From the NCBI RefSeq assembly GCF_052119585.1, contig NZ_JBGQOJ010000019.1:1-64000 (forward strand): DNA of 64,000 nt, given 5' to 3'. Each line of letters starts with the position of its first letter. The stretch's first letter is position 1. Both the position numbers and the translations under genes were made by a program. Of the stretch, positions 34,941 to 43,059 are shown piece by piece. This DNA is from JBGQOJ01 sp052119585 (GTDB lineage: Bacteria; Pseudomonadota; Alphaproteobacteria; Rhodobacterales; Rhodobacteraceae). The notes beneath the pieces are model-generated. The model was given only the letters and a program-made list of their open reading frames with translations, was not told the origin of the DNA and did not search any database.

Positions 34941-35419
34941 AGGTCTCCTCCGACGGCGCTAAGCGCCGTACCTTCAAGGGTCATATAGATGTCACCCGGC
35001 AGTGTTGAAAAGCCGAGCCTCGTGTAAAACGCCACCGCGCGGGGGTTGTCCGCATAGACCGCCAGCCGCAGGAATCCCGCCGACCATTCCGCCTTTGCGC
35101 GGTCCCGCACCGCCCCCAACACTCGCGCACCAAGCCCTTGGCCGCGCAGCGCATCCTCCACCCAAAGATCCGACACATAGGCACCGGCCATGCCGCGGAT
35201 GGTGGAATAAAGCGGCGAATAGACCGCCACACCGACCAAAGCGCCACCCATTTCCGCCAGTTCGGCGTAAAACGCGGGCACCGCGCCGAAGGCGGCCTGT
35301 GCCAGATCCGCGTCGCTTGTCCGGTGGGTGTCGCCCATTGTCGCCGACAGGTTTCGCAAGGCGGCATTCAATCGGGCAATATCCGCCGGCTGTGCCTGTC
35401 TGAAGACAACCTGCGCCAC
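34937..35419 (-). CDS. GNAT family N-acetyltransferase
   Basis: 160 residues, starting at GTG 35419, which directly follows the BKACE TAG stop. Motif A for acetyl-CoA is V-S-D-L-W-V-E-D-A-L-R-G-Q-G-L-G-A-R-V-L; the end A-V-A-F-Y-T-R-L-G-F is the usual GNAT motif B. It lies next to a deacetylase that could undo its product. It may acetylate an amine intermediate, or serve another role such as detoxification. Confidence 0.88.
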   Translation of the reverse strand: MAQVVFRQAQPADIARLNAALRNLSATMGDTHRTSDADLAQAAFGAVPAFYAELAEMGGALVGVAVYSPLYSTIRGMAGAYVSDLWVEDALRGQGLGARVLGAVRDRAKAEWSAGFLRLAVYADNPRAVAFYTRLGFSTLPGDIYMTLEGTALSAVGGDL

Positions 35420-36346
35420 CTAGAACGCCACCGCAGCCAGCCCCTTCAGGCCAAGCATCGCGCGGGCCTCAGGGGGGGTCGCCACCTCGCGACCCAGGGC
35501 CTCGACGATGGAGCGGATCTTTTCCACCTGTTGCGCGTTCGATACCGCAAGCTGCCCGCGCGAGATATACAGGTTGTCCTCCAACCCGACGCGCACATGC
35601 CCCCCCATACCCGCCGCCATCGCCGCCATCGCCATTTGCTGGCGCCCCGCCGCAAGAACAGAGAATGTGTAGGTCGCACCGAACAGGGTATCGGCGGTTT
35701 TCTTCAGGTGGGTCAGGTGTTCGGGTTCTGCGGCAATCCCGCCCAGAACCCCCATGACGAACTGGATAAAGATCGGCGCGTCGATCAGGCCGCGATCGAC
35801 GAAATGGCGCAGCATGTAAAGATGCCCGACATCATAGCATTCGAATTCGAACCGCGCGCCACGCTCTTGCCCCATCAGTCGCAGAACATTGGCTATATCG
35901 CGCGGGGTGTTCTTGAACACCAGATCGTCAGACGCCCGCAGGAACGGCTCTTCCCAGTCGTGCAGCCAGTCGGTGCGCTTGCCCAGCATCGGGTAAAGCG
36001 CAAAGTTCATTGTTCCCATGTTCAGCGAACACATTTCCGGTTCGGCCATCAGCGGCCCCGCCAGACGCTGTTCGATCGTCATGGTGGCGCTGCCGCCCGT
36101 CGTCAGGTTCACGATTGCATCGGTGCCCGCCTTTACCACGGGCAAAAACCCCATGAAATCGCGTGCCTCGGACGAAGGTTTTCCGGTTTGCGGATCGCGG
36201 GCATGCAGATGCAGAATAGCGGCCCCCGCCTCTGCCGCGTCAATCGCCTGTTCGGCAATCTGTGGCCCCGTGACCGGCAGGTGCGGCGACATCGACGGCG
36301 TGTGGATGGACCCGGTAATAGCGCAGGAAATGATAATCTTGGACAT
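35420..36346 (-). CDS. beta-keto acid cleavage enzyme (BKACE, DUF849)
   Basis: 308 residues from ATG 36346, which has a ribosome binding site AAGGGA; an upstream ATG in frame is less likely. The family condenses a beta-keto acid with acetyl-CoA, giving acetoacetate and a new CoA ester. The zinc site starts in I-L-H-L-H-A-R-D (His-Leu-His) with a distal Glu; also seen are G-G-S-A-T-M-T, S-L-N-M-G-T-M-N-F and G-G-H-V-R-V-G-L-E-D-N. The best-known member cleaves 3-keto-5-aminohexanoate in lysine fermentation. The exact substrate here is open. Confidence 0.9.
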   Translation of the reverse strand: MSKIIISCAITGSIHTPSMSPHLPVTGPQIAEQAIDAAEAGAAILHLHARDPQTGKPSSEARDFMGFLPVVKAGTDAIVNLTTGGSATMTIEQRLAGPLMAEPEMCSLNMGTMNFALYPMLGKRTDWLHDWEEPFLRASDDLVFKNTPRDIANVLRLMGQERGARFEFECYDVGHLYMLRHFVDRGLIDAPIFIQFVMGVLGGIAAEPEHLTHLKKTADTLFGATYTFSVLAAGRQQMAMAAMAAGMGGHVRVGLEDNLYISRGQLAVSNAQQVEKIRSIVEALGREVATPPEARAMLGLKGLAAVAF

Positions 36347-36356
36347 GGTCGTTCCC

Positions 36357-37706
36357 TTACCCGCACCGCGCAAGGACAAGTCCGGCTTTGGCCGCGAACT
36401 GGTCCAGTGCGATGGTCAGCTTCCCGATGATCTCCTCGACATGGTCTTCGGTCGCGATCATCGGCGGGCAGACAAGGAAATGATCGCCATCTATCCCGCC
36501 GCGCGTGCGGCGCGAGTAGATGATCAGCCCCTGCGCATAGGCGAGTTCGACCAATTCCACATAGGCCGACAATTCTTTCGGCAAAGGTGCCATCGTCCGC
36601 CGATCAGACACCAGCTCGAACGCAAGCAGCAACCCTTCGCCGCGCACATCCCCGATAAACGGGAACCGCTGCATCAGATCCCGCAGCCGGGATTTCAGCA
36701 GCCCGCCGATTGTTGCGGCGTTCTGCATCAGCCCGTCCGTCTCGATCACATCCAGCACGGCAAGACCGGCGGCACAGGCCAGCGGATTGCCCGCATAGGT
36801 ATGGCCGTGCATGAACCCGCCCGCATCCAGAACCGGATTTACAAAACGCTCGTGGGCGATCATCGCCCCCAAAGGCGCATATCCCGCGCCGAACCCCTTG
36901 GAAATCGCGATTATGTCGGGTGCCACGCCCCAATGTTCGGCCCCCATAAACCGCCCCGTGCGCCCGCCGCCCGACATGACCTCGTCGTGGATCAGGATTA
37001 CGCCATGCCGGTCGCAAATCTCGCGCACCGCCTGCATATAGCCCGCAGGCGGCACCAGCGCGCCGGTCGACGCGCCGCCGATGGGTTCCTGAATAAAGGC
37101 CAGAACGCTATCCGCGCCTTCCTCCAGAATTTTCGCCTCCAGCATGGCGGCATAATGCAGGCCGGTCGCGGGGTCATCCATATCCAGCCCATCAAGATAG
37201 GCGCGGGGGGCGGGGATTTTCGGCATCGCCTGCATCATCGGCTGGAACGGGTCGCAAAGGGGCGCATAGCCGGTCAGCGCCAGCGCACCCAAGGTTGATC
37301 CATGATAGCTGGGACTGCGCGAGATCACCTTCCAGCGCGACGCCTGACCGACCGTCACCGCATATTGGCGCGCCAGTTTGATGGCACTTTCAACGGCTTC
37401 GGACCCACCCGACACGAAAAACACTTTCTCCATGCCCTCGGGGGACAGGCCGGCCACCTTTTCGGCCAGATGCTCTCCGGGTTCGGATTCGAAATGCAGC
37501 CGGTAGCCGAAGGTTGATTTCTCCATTTGGCGGCGCATTGCCTCGATCACACGCGGGTCGGAATGGCCGATGTTGCTGACCATCGCCCCGGACGATCCAT
37601 CCAGATAGCGGTTGCCGTCGACATCCCACATATAGACACCCTTGGCCTCGGCCAGCATCGGGCGGCGCGCGCGGGTCTGGTAGAACAAATGGCTTTTGCG
37701 GGTCAT
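36357..37706 (-). CDS. class III (omega) aminotransferase, PLP-dependent
   Basis: 449 residues, full length. The PLP Lys is at residue 270 in A-I-S-K-G-F-G-A-G-Y-A-P-L-G, with the preceding Asp in I-L-I-H-D-E-V-M-S-G. G-S-E-A-V-E-S-A-I-K-L-A-R and Y-H-G-S-T-L-G-A are phosphate and substrate-side motifs. The family transaminates terminal or beta-positioned amino groups (omega-amino acids, diamines). It overlaps the ABC ATPase stop by four bases and ends 10 nt before BKACE, so it would supply the keto acid for that enzyme. Confidence 0.9.
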   Translation of the reverse strand: MTRKSHLFYQTRARRPMLAEAKGVYMWDVDGNRYLDGSSGAMVSNIGHSDPRVIEAMRRQMEKSTFGYRLHFESEPGEHLAEKVAGLSPEGMEKVFFVSGGSEAVESAIKLARQYAVTVGQASRWKVISRSPSYHGSTLGALALTGYAPLCDPFQPMMQAMPKIPAPRAYLDGLDMDDPATGLHYAAMLEAKILEEGADSVLAFIQEPIGGASTGALVPPAGYMQAVREICDRHGVILIHDEVMSGGGRTGRFMGAEHWGVAPDIIAISKGFGAGYAPLGAMIAHERFVNPVLDAGGFMHGHTYAGNPLACAAGLAVLDVIETDGLMQNAATIGGLLKSRLRDLMQRFPFIGDVRGEGLLLAFELVSDRRTMAPLPKELSAYVELVELAYAQGLIIYSRRTRGGIDGDHFLVCPPMIATEDHVEEIIGKLTIALDQFAAKAGLVLARCG

Positions 37707-38791
37707 GTCGATTGCCTAACCGGAAGGGCGGAACAGTCTTTTGCCCTGAACCGCAACAAGACGTCTGCCCCCAGGGAAAACGGACGGTCCTCGATCATGT
37801 TGATCGCCTGCATCGTATGGTCGGCCACGCGCAGGAAATAACGGGCGGATTGCCCCTGATAATCCACGTTCTCGACGGTGGCCATGACCGAGAGGCGGCC
37901 ATCGTCGGGCGCATCCGCAGGCAAAAGATGCAGCTTTTCCGCGCGGATCACCAATTTCGCCGGCCCCGCGCCCGCGATCTGCGGCGCACGGCTTCGGGGG
38001 ATGGCCAATGGCGGAAAGCCTGCGATGTCCAGACCGATCTCGTCGCCCTGAAGGCCAAGACAAACGCCCGAAAGGATGTTCGACGCCCCCAGAAACTGCG
38101 CGATGAATTCCGACGCAGGGTTATTGTAGACCTCCTCGGGAGAGCCGACCTGTTCAACCCGCCCCTTTGACATCACGATGATCTGGTCCGACATTGCAAG
38201 GGCTTCGGTCTGGTCATGGGTCACGAACACAGTCGTTACGCCGATCCGTTGCTGGATGCGTTTCAGTTCTACCCGCATATCCTCGCGCAGGTTGGCATCC
38301 AGCGCGGACAGCGGTTCATCCAGCAACAAAACATCCGGCTCAATGACAATGGCGCGGGCAAGGGCGATGCGCTGCTGCTGCCCGCCCGACAGTTCTTTGG
38401 GATAGCGCGCGCCCAGATCGGGCAGTTGCACAAGGTCCAGCGCCTCTCTGACCTTGCGCTGCGTCTCGTCCTTGGAGATGTTCCTGTAGTTCAGGCCAAA
38501 GGCGATGTTTTCGGCCACGGTCTTGTGCGGAAACAGGGCGTAGTTCTGGAATACCAGCCCCAGATTGCGCTTGTGGATCGGCACATCGTTCATCCGGCGA
38601 CCATTGATCGCAATCTCGCCTTCGGTCGGGTCCAGCAGACCCGCGATCATCCGCAGCGTCGTGGTCTTGCCGCAACCGGACGGCCCCAGAAGGGTCACAA
38701 AGCTGCCCTCGGCAATGTCCAGCGACATGCGGTGAACGGCGGTGAATGAACCGAACTTCTTGACGATATTGGTTAGGGATACTGCGCTCAC
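37703..38791 (-). CDS. spermidine/putrescine-type ABC transporter ATP-binding protein
   Basis: 362 residues from GTG 38791 (VSAVSLTN); a longer upstream ATG at 38860 is possible. Walker A G-P-S-G-C-G-K-T-T, signature L-S-G-G-Q-Q-Q-R and Walker B V-L-L-L-D-E-P are intact, followed by the His-loop. The C-terminal about 110 residues are the TOBE_2 regulatory domain typical of PotA-like importers (V-E-N-V-D-Y-Q-G-Q). Energises the two permeases in the same operon. Confidence 0.92.
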   Translation of the reverse strand: MSAVSLTNIVKKFGSFTAVHRMSLDIAEGSFVTLLGPSGCGKTTTLRMIAGLLDPTEGEIAINGRRMNDVPIHKRNLGLVFQNYALFPHKTVAENIAFGLNYRNISKDETQRKVREALDLVQLPDLGARYPKELSGGQQQRIALARAIVIEPDVLLLDEPLSALDANLREDMRVELKRIQQRIGVTTVFVTHDQTEALAMSDQIIVMSKGRVEQVGSPEEVYNNPASEFIAQFLGASNILSGVCLGLQGDEIGLDIAGFPPLAIPRSRAPQIAGAGPAKLVIRAEKLHLLPADAPDDGRLSVMATVENVDYQGQSARYFLRVADHTMQAINMIEDRPFSLGADVLLRFRAKDCSALPVRQST

Positions 38792-38863
38792 GGCGGCCTG
38801 TCTCCGATAATGGAACGGGTGTCCCGACCCTGCACAACCGGCAGGATCGGGTGGTTTCAACGA

Positions 38864-40006
38864 TCAGTATCCGCGCTGGACGCGGCTGAAGGTTTCCGAC
38901 CATTCGGCCTCGTTGCCGTTCCAATAGCCGGGATTGGCAAAGGTCAGGCCGGACAGCGTGCCGGTCGGATCAAAGGCGGGTAGCTTTGGAATGGTGCTGC
39001 CCAGATCGACCTTGGTCGGGTCAAGCGCGGGGGGATAACCCTGCCCCTCGGCCACCGCGATAGAGGTGGCGGGATCAAGCATAAAGTTCAGAAGTTCCTC
39101 GCAGGCGGCCATCGGGCTGCCCTTCAGGACGAACAGACATTCCTGCCAGCCGAAACCGTTCGGCGGATCGTAGTAGCCGATGTCATGGCCCTGCTCCTGC
39201 AAGGCATAGATGCGGCCCGACCAGCCTTCGGTCACATAGATCTCCTCCTCTGCCAGAAGGCTCATCAGCTCGGCACCCGACGCCCAGTATTTCAGCGCCA
39301 GATCCCGGTGCGCGCGCACTGCATTCCAGACCGCCTCGATGTCGGTGATGTTGTTCGGGTCCTGATCGGTTTGCAGCGCGCCATACCAGATACGGGTCCG
39401 CCAATCGCTCCACCCGCCGATCTTGCCCTTGTAGGCCGCGTCGATCAGGATCTTCGCGCCCTTCTCTTTCATTTCCTCGTCCGAAATGTATTTGCGGTTA
39501 TAGGCAAGGCCCGTGGTGCCGTAATCATAGGGAACCGCGCTAAGGCTGTCGGGGGTGACGGCGGCAAAGGCGTTGGTCAACGCGGGCATCACCAGTTTCA
39601 TATTCGGGATATTGTCGAGGTTCAGTGCGCTGGCCAAGCCAAAGCTGTAATAGCGGGCATAGTCGAACACGCCCGACAGATGGGCAATGTTGTATTCCCC
39701 CTCTTTGCTGGCGCGGACCAGCGCAAGATATTCGTCGCCGCCCGGAAATGTGCCGTCGACAACGGTGATGCCGGTCTTTGCGGTGTAGGGATCAAAGGCA
39801 TGCTTGCGGAACGCCTCGGACACGGTGCCGCCCCAGCCATCGAACCGCACCTGCGACACGGTCTGTGCGTTGGCGTATTTGGCAAAGGGTGTCTGCACAC
39901 CATAGGCCACACCGGCAGCCCCGATCAGGCCAAGAAATTTTCGGCGGTCGATATCGCCGTTCTGAAAACGGTCGCGCAGGCGTTCATATCGTGTTGTATC
40001 ATCCAT
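38864..40006 (-). CDS. spermidine/putrescine-type ABC transporter substrate-binding protein
   Basis: 380 residues from ATG 40006, preceded by GGAGAC. The N-terminus holds a Tat-type signal (D-R-R-K-F-L-G-L-I-G-A-A-G near residues 20-32), suggesting export of a folded protein. The rest is PotD/PotF-like: V-R-F-D-G-W-G-G-T-V-S, Y-D-Y-G-T-T-G-L-A-Y, then V-T-E-G-W-S-G. The ligand is a small amine or related compound by analogy; the pocket cannot be judged by eye. Confidence 0.9.
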   Translation of the reverse strand: MDDTTRYERLRDRFQNGDIDRRKFLGLIGAAGVAYGVQTPFAKYANAQTVSQVRFDGWGGTVSEAFRKHAFDPYTAKTGITVVDGTFPGGDEYLALVRASKEGEYNIAHLSGVFDYARYYSFGLASALNLDNIPNMKLVMPALTNAFAAVTPDSLSAVPYDYGTTGLAYNRKYISDEEMKEKGAKILIDAAYKGKIGGWSDWRTRIWYGALQTDQDPNNITDIEAVWNAVRAHRDLALKYWASGAELMSLLAEEEIYVTEGWSGRIYALQEQGHDIGYYDPPNGFGWQECLFVLKGSPMAACEELLNFMLDPATSIAVAEGQGYPPALDPTKVDLGSTIPKLPAFDPTGTLSGLTFANPGYWNGNEAEWSETFSRVQRGY

Positions 40007-40047
40007 GTTGCAGTCTCCATGTTGGTTGTGTTGGTGGTTCGGGCGGT

Positions 40048-40854
40048 TCATCCGCCGCTCGTTTTGTTCATGCGCCTGACAATCGACAGACCCAGCAAAG
40101 GCAACCCGACCGTCAACATGATAATGACTGTCCCCAAGGCGTTGATTTCGGGCGAGATCGAGTTGCGCAGCATCGAGAAAATCTGGGTCGGGACGGTTTC
40201 GATGCCGCCCGGTTTCCAGAACAATGTGCCGGTGATGTCGTCAAAGCTGATGGTAAAGGCAAACAACCCGCCCGCCGCAACCGCCGGCATCAACAAAGGC
40301 AGGGTGATCGTCAGAAACGTCTGGCGCGGCGATGCGCCAAGGCTAAGGGCGGCCTCTTCGACATCGCGCTTTATGCTGACCAGCCGCGCCTGCACCACAA
40401 GAATGACGAAGGGCAACGTGAAAATCACATGACCCATCAGCAGCAGGGTAAAGCTTTTGCCGATCTGAAGGAAATTCAGGAACAACAGCAAAGCGACCGC
40501 CAGAACGACCTCTGGCACAAGGATCGGCGCGATCAAAAGCGTGGTGATCAGATTGCGGCCCGGCACCTTGTATCTGACCAGCGCCAGACTGGCGAGAACC
40601 CCCAGTGTGGTCGAGATAATCGCCGTCATCAGGCCCAGCACGATAGAGGTGCGGAAGGCCCGCATGATCGTCTCGTTCTGCCACAGGGCCTCGAACCAGC
40701 GCGTTGACAGCCCGGTCATCGGAAAGCTGCCGAACTGGTTCGCATTGAAGGACAACAGCACGACAACCGCGATCGGCAGGAACATGAAGACATAGACAAG
40801 AACGGTGTAGATGCGGATCAAACCCCATCCGAAATTCGCGCGGCCCCCCATCAT
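40048..40854 (-). CDS. ABC transporter permease (PotC type)
   Basis: 268 residues from ATG 40854; the next codon is also ATG. The frame continues upstream but overlaps the coding frame of the preceding permease, whose stop overlaps this start (ATGA). Six membrane segments are visible. The EAA loop is E-E-A-A-L-S-L-G-A-S-P, which contacts the ATPase. Pairs with the next upstream permease. Confidence 0.92.
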   Translation of the reverse strand: MMGGRANFGWGLIRIYTVLVYVFMFLPIAVVVLLSFNANQFGSFPMTGLSTRWFEALWQNETIMRAFRTSIVLGLMTAIISTTLGVLASLALVRYKVPGRNLITTLLIAPILVPEVVLAVALLLFLNFLQIGKSFTLLLMGHVIFTLPFVILVVQARLVSIKRDVEEAALSLGASPRQTFLTITLPLLMPAVAAGGLFAFTISFDDITGTLFWKPGGIETVPTQIFSMLRNSISPEINALGTVIIMLTVGLPLLGLSIVRRMNKTSGG

Positions 40855-41717
40855 CCCAGCCCCTTTGCAAGCTGGGCCATGCCCAGATACCGGTTGTAGA
40901 TCAGCACCAGAACACCCAGCACCATCAGCAACATCAGCGACAGGGCAGACCCCAGCGGCCAGTTCAGCTGCCGGATGATCGCCTCGAACACCAGATTGGC
41001 GAACATCGCGTCGCGCGGGCCACCCAGAACGATGGGCGTGATGTAGGTGCCCGCGCCCAGCACGAAACACAGCAGGCCACCGGCGGCCAGTCCCGGCAGC
41101 GACAGCGGCAGCGTGACTTGCAGGAATGCCTGCCAGCGCGTTGCCCCCAAAGACGCTGCCGCATCCTCCAGACTGGTGTCGATGCCATCAAGGCTGACGA
41201 AAATATTAAGCACCATGAAGGGCAGCAAGAAATGCGTCAGGCCCAGAATGACGGTGGTTTCATTGTAAAGCATCTGAATCGGGTCCGAGATGACACCGAC
41301 CCAAAGCAGGGCAGAGTTCAGCGCACCAGATACCCCCAGAATGTTGATCCAGCTCATCGTGCGGATGATGTAGCTGATCCAGAACGGCAGCATCAGCATG
41401 ATCAACAGGATCATCTTGTTGCCCCTCGATCGGGATATGAAATAGGCCGCCGGATACCCCAGCAGGGCACAGGCGATCGTCGTAATTGCCGAAATCTTCA
41501 GCGTGTTCAGCAAGATGTCGCGGTAAAAGCGGTCGGTCAGCGCCGCTTTCCAGTTGTCCAGAAAGAACCCCGGCGTATCGGCGCCCACGGCACTGCGCAG
41601 CCAGAACGAATAGACCACGATAAACAGCAGCGGCACGATCAACAGCAGGAACACGGCCGTCAAAGCCGGTGCCAACAGGATCCATGGCTGGCGTGCCTCG
41701 CGGGCTTCGATGCTCAT
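40851..41717 (-). CDS. ABC transporter permease (PotB type)
   Basis: 288 residues from ATG 41717 (M-S-I-E-A-R-E), preceded by GAGG; ATG 41762 is a longer option. Six membrane segments and the EAA loop E-D-A-A-A-S-L-G-A-T-R. First gene of the nine-gene minus-strand operon, 111 nt from the divergent LysR gene. Confidence 0.92.
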   Translation of the reverse strand: MSIEAREARQPWILLAPALTAVFLLLIVPLLFIVVYSFWLRSAVGADTPGFFLDNWKAALTDRFYRDILLNTLKISAITTIACALLGYPAAYFISRSRGNKMILLIMLMLPFWISYIIRTMSWINILGVSGALNSALLWVGVISDPIQMLYNETTVILGLTHFLLPFMVLNIFVSLDGIDTSLEDAAASLGATRWQAFLQVTLPLSLPGLAAGGLLCFVLGAGTYITPIVLGGPRDAMFANLVFEAIIRQLNWPLGSALSLMLLMVLGVLVLIYNRYLGMAQLAKGLG

Positions 41718-41772
41718 AGGTGCAGACCTCTTCAAGACAGACAGCTTTGCATCGACCAGCATGGGGCGAGTC

Positions 41773-41823
41773 TTGATATTGATCCAATAGATAATTGATA
41801 TTGTGGATATAGATGGTATCAAT
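41773..41823. promoter_or_regulatory. candidate LysR operator between regulator and operon
   Basis: TTGATATTG occurs twice on the plus strand, at 41773-41781 and 41795-41803, 22 bp apart (two helical turns). In addition ATTGATA (41794-41800) and TATCAAT (41817-41823) form a perfect 7-bp inverted repeat with a 16-bp spacer. The arrangement fits a LysR-type site pair between divergently transcribed genes. Confidence 0.55.
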
Positions 41824-41828
41824 AGCCT

Positions 41829-42788
41829 ATGAATCAGGAAACATCCGCCGAACGGCTGGCCCGCGAACTGGACTGGAATCTTTTGCGCACCTTTCTGGTG
41901 ATTGCCACGTCACGGTCTATCACCGACGCCGCCGACCGCCTCACCCTGAAACAGCCCACGGTTTCAAGTGCGCTGAAACGGCTGGAAGATCGTCTGGGAA
42001 AGCAGTTGGTAGAGCGTAAACCGGGGCGGTTTGCCCTGACCGATGCCGGTAAACTGCTGTATGACGAGACGATAGACATTCACGGCGCGATCCTGCGGCT
42101 TGGAACGGTCATGCGGAATGTCGAGAACGAGGTTCAGGGGCTTGTCCGCATCGCCACAGCCAGCCACGTCGTCTGCCCGCTTCTTGACGCTGCCCTGTCG
42201 GACTTTCACGCCCGTCACCCCCGCGCCACCCTGTCGATCGAGGCGATGGCCAGCAAGGACGCCTTGGCCGCAGTCACCGCGCGCCGTGTGTCTTTTGCGG
42301 TCTGTCTGGTCAAGGATCTAAGCCCGCGCTTGGAATACCGGCGCCTGTTTCGCGAATACTTCGGCCTGTTCTGCGGCCCGACACACGCCTTGTTCGGCAA
42401 AACGGGGGTGACGATGGCGGATCTGGCGGGTCAGTCCTCGGTCAGTTTCATCACCGACCAGATGAATGACGCGCTGCGGGCTGTCACGCTGATGCGAACA
42501 GAGGCGCAGCTGGATGCACGGATCGTCGGAACCTCTCCCAATCTGGAGGAAGTGCGCCGGATGATCGTGGCGGGGCTTGGCATCGGGCCACTGCCCATCC
42601 ATGTGGTGCGCGAAGATGTCGAGATGGGGCGATTGTGGCGCCTGCCACCGTTCGACGCCCCGCCCCATGTCGATGTGCATGTCGTCTGGAACCCCAACGC
42701 CCGCACGAATCGCGCCGAGGCGACGTTGCTTGCCGACCTTCTGGACAAGATCGAAACCACCCCGATGGAACAGCGCATCTATGCCTGA
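41829..42788 (+). CDS. LysR family transcriptional regulator
   Basis: 319 residues. The winged helix at about residues 14-75 reads W-N-L-L-R-T-F-L-V-I-A-T, then A-A-D-R-L-T-L-K-Q-P-T-V-S-S-A-L-K-R-L-E-D. The C-terminal about 230 residues form the periplasmic-binding-fold effector domain. Divergent from the amine operon and probably its regulator, with an inducer related to the imported substrate or an intermediate. Confidence 0.93.
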   Translation: MNQETSAERLARELDWNLLRTFLVIATSRSITDAADRLTLKQPTVSSALKRLEDRLGKQLVERKPGRFALTDAGKLLYDETIDIHGAILRLGTVMRNVENEVQGLVRIATASHVVCPLLDAALSDFHARHPRATLSIEAMASKDALAAVTARRVSFAVCLVKDLSPRLEYRRLFREYFGLFCGPTHALFGKTGVTMADLAGQSSVSFITDQMNDALRAVTLMRTEAQLDARIVGTSPNLEEVRRMIVAGLGIGPLPIHVVREDVEMGRLWRLPPFDAPPHVDVHVVWNPNARTNRAEATLLADLLDKIETTPMEQRIYA

Positions 42789-42922
42789 CACGGGGCGTTT
42801 TTCCTGATGCAGCCAGTCGCCTGACCGCGCCCCCCGGTGTAAATGCCCATCTTCCACGCGCGACAGAAATCCGGGTTCGCGCAGGTGATATGTGAAGGCC
42901 GCACGCATTTTCGACCTTTACA

Positions 42923-42937
42923 TGACAAAAACTGTCA
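42923..42937 (+). promoter_or_regulatory. TGA-N9-TCA iron-responsive operator candidate
   Basis: TGACAAAAACTGTCA: perfect 5-bp arms TGACA and TGTCA, and an exact match to TGA-N9-TCA, the published rhizobial iron-responsive operator pattern recognised by RirA. It lies 122 nt before the TonB-dependent receptor start, in a region without other genes. Match and position are seen; the regulator is inference. Confidence 0.5.
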
Positions 42938-43059
42938 AGTATCCGACCCTTGCTTTACGAACGCCAGCCACGGGGCATGATCCGCCCTCTTCAAGCCAGC
43001 CAGAGCGTCCGCAACCACCAATGGTCCGGACTGGAAAAACTTGAACGAGGGATAACGAC

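Noticed and set aside
35138..37298. two plus-strand frames of over 420 codons opposite BKACE and the aminotransferase
   Set aside because: Both overlap complete, motif-bearing minus-strand genes and look like Arg/His/Gln-rich shadows.
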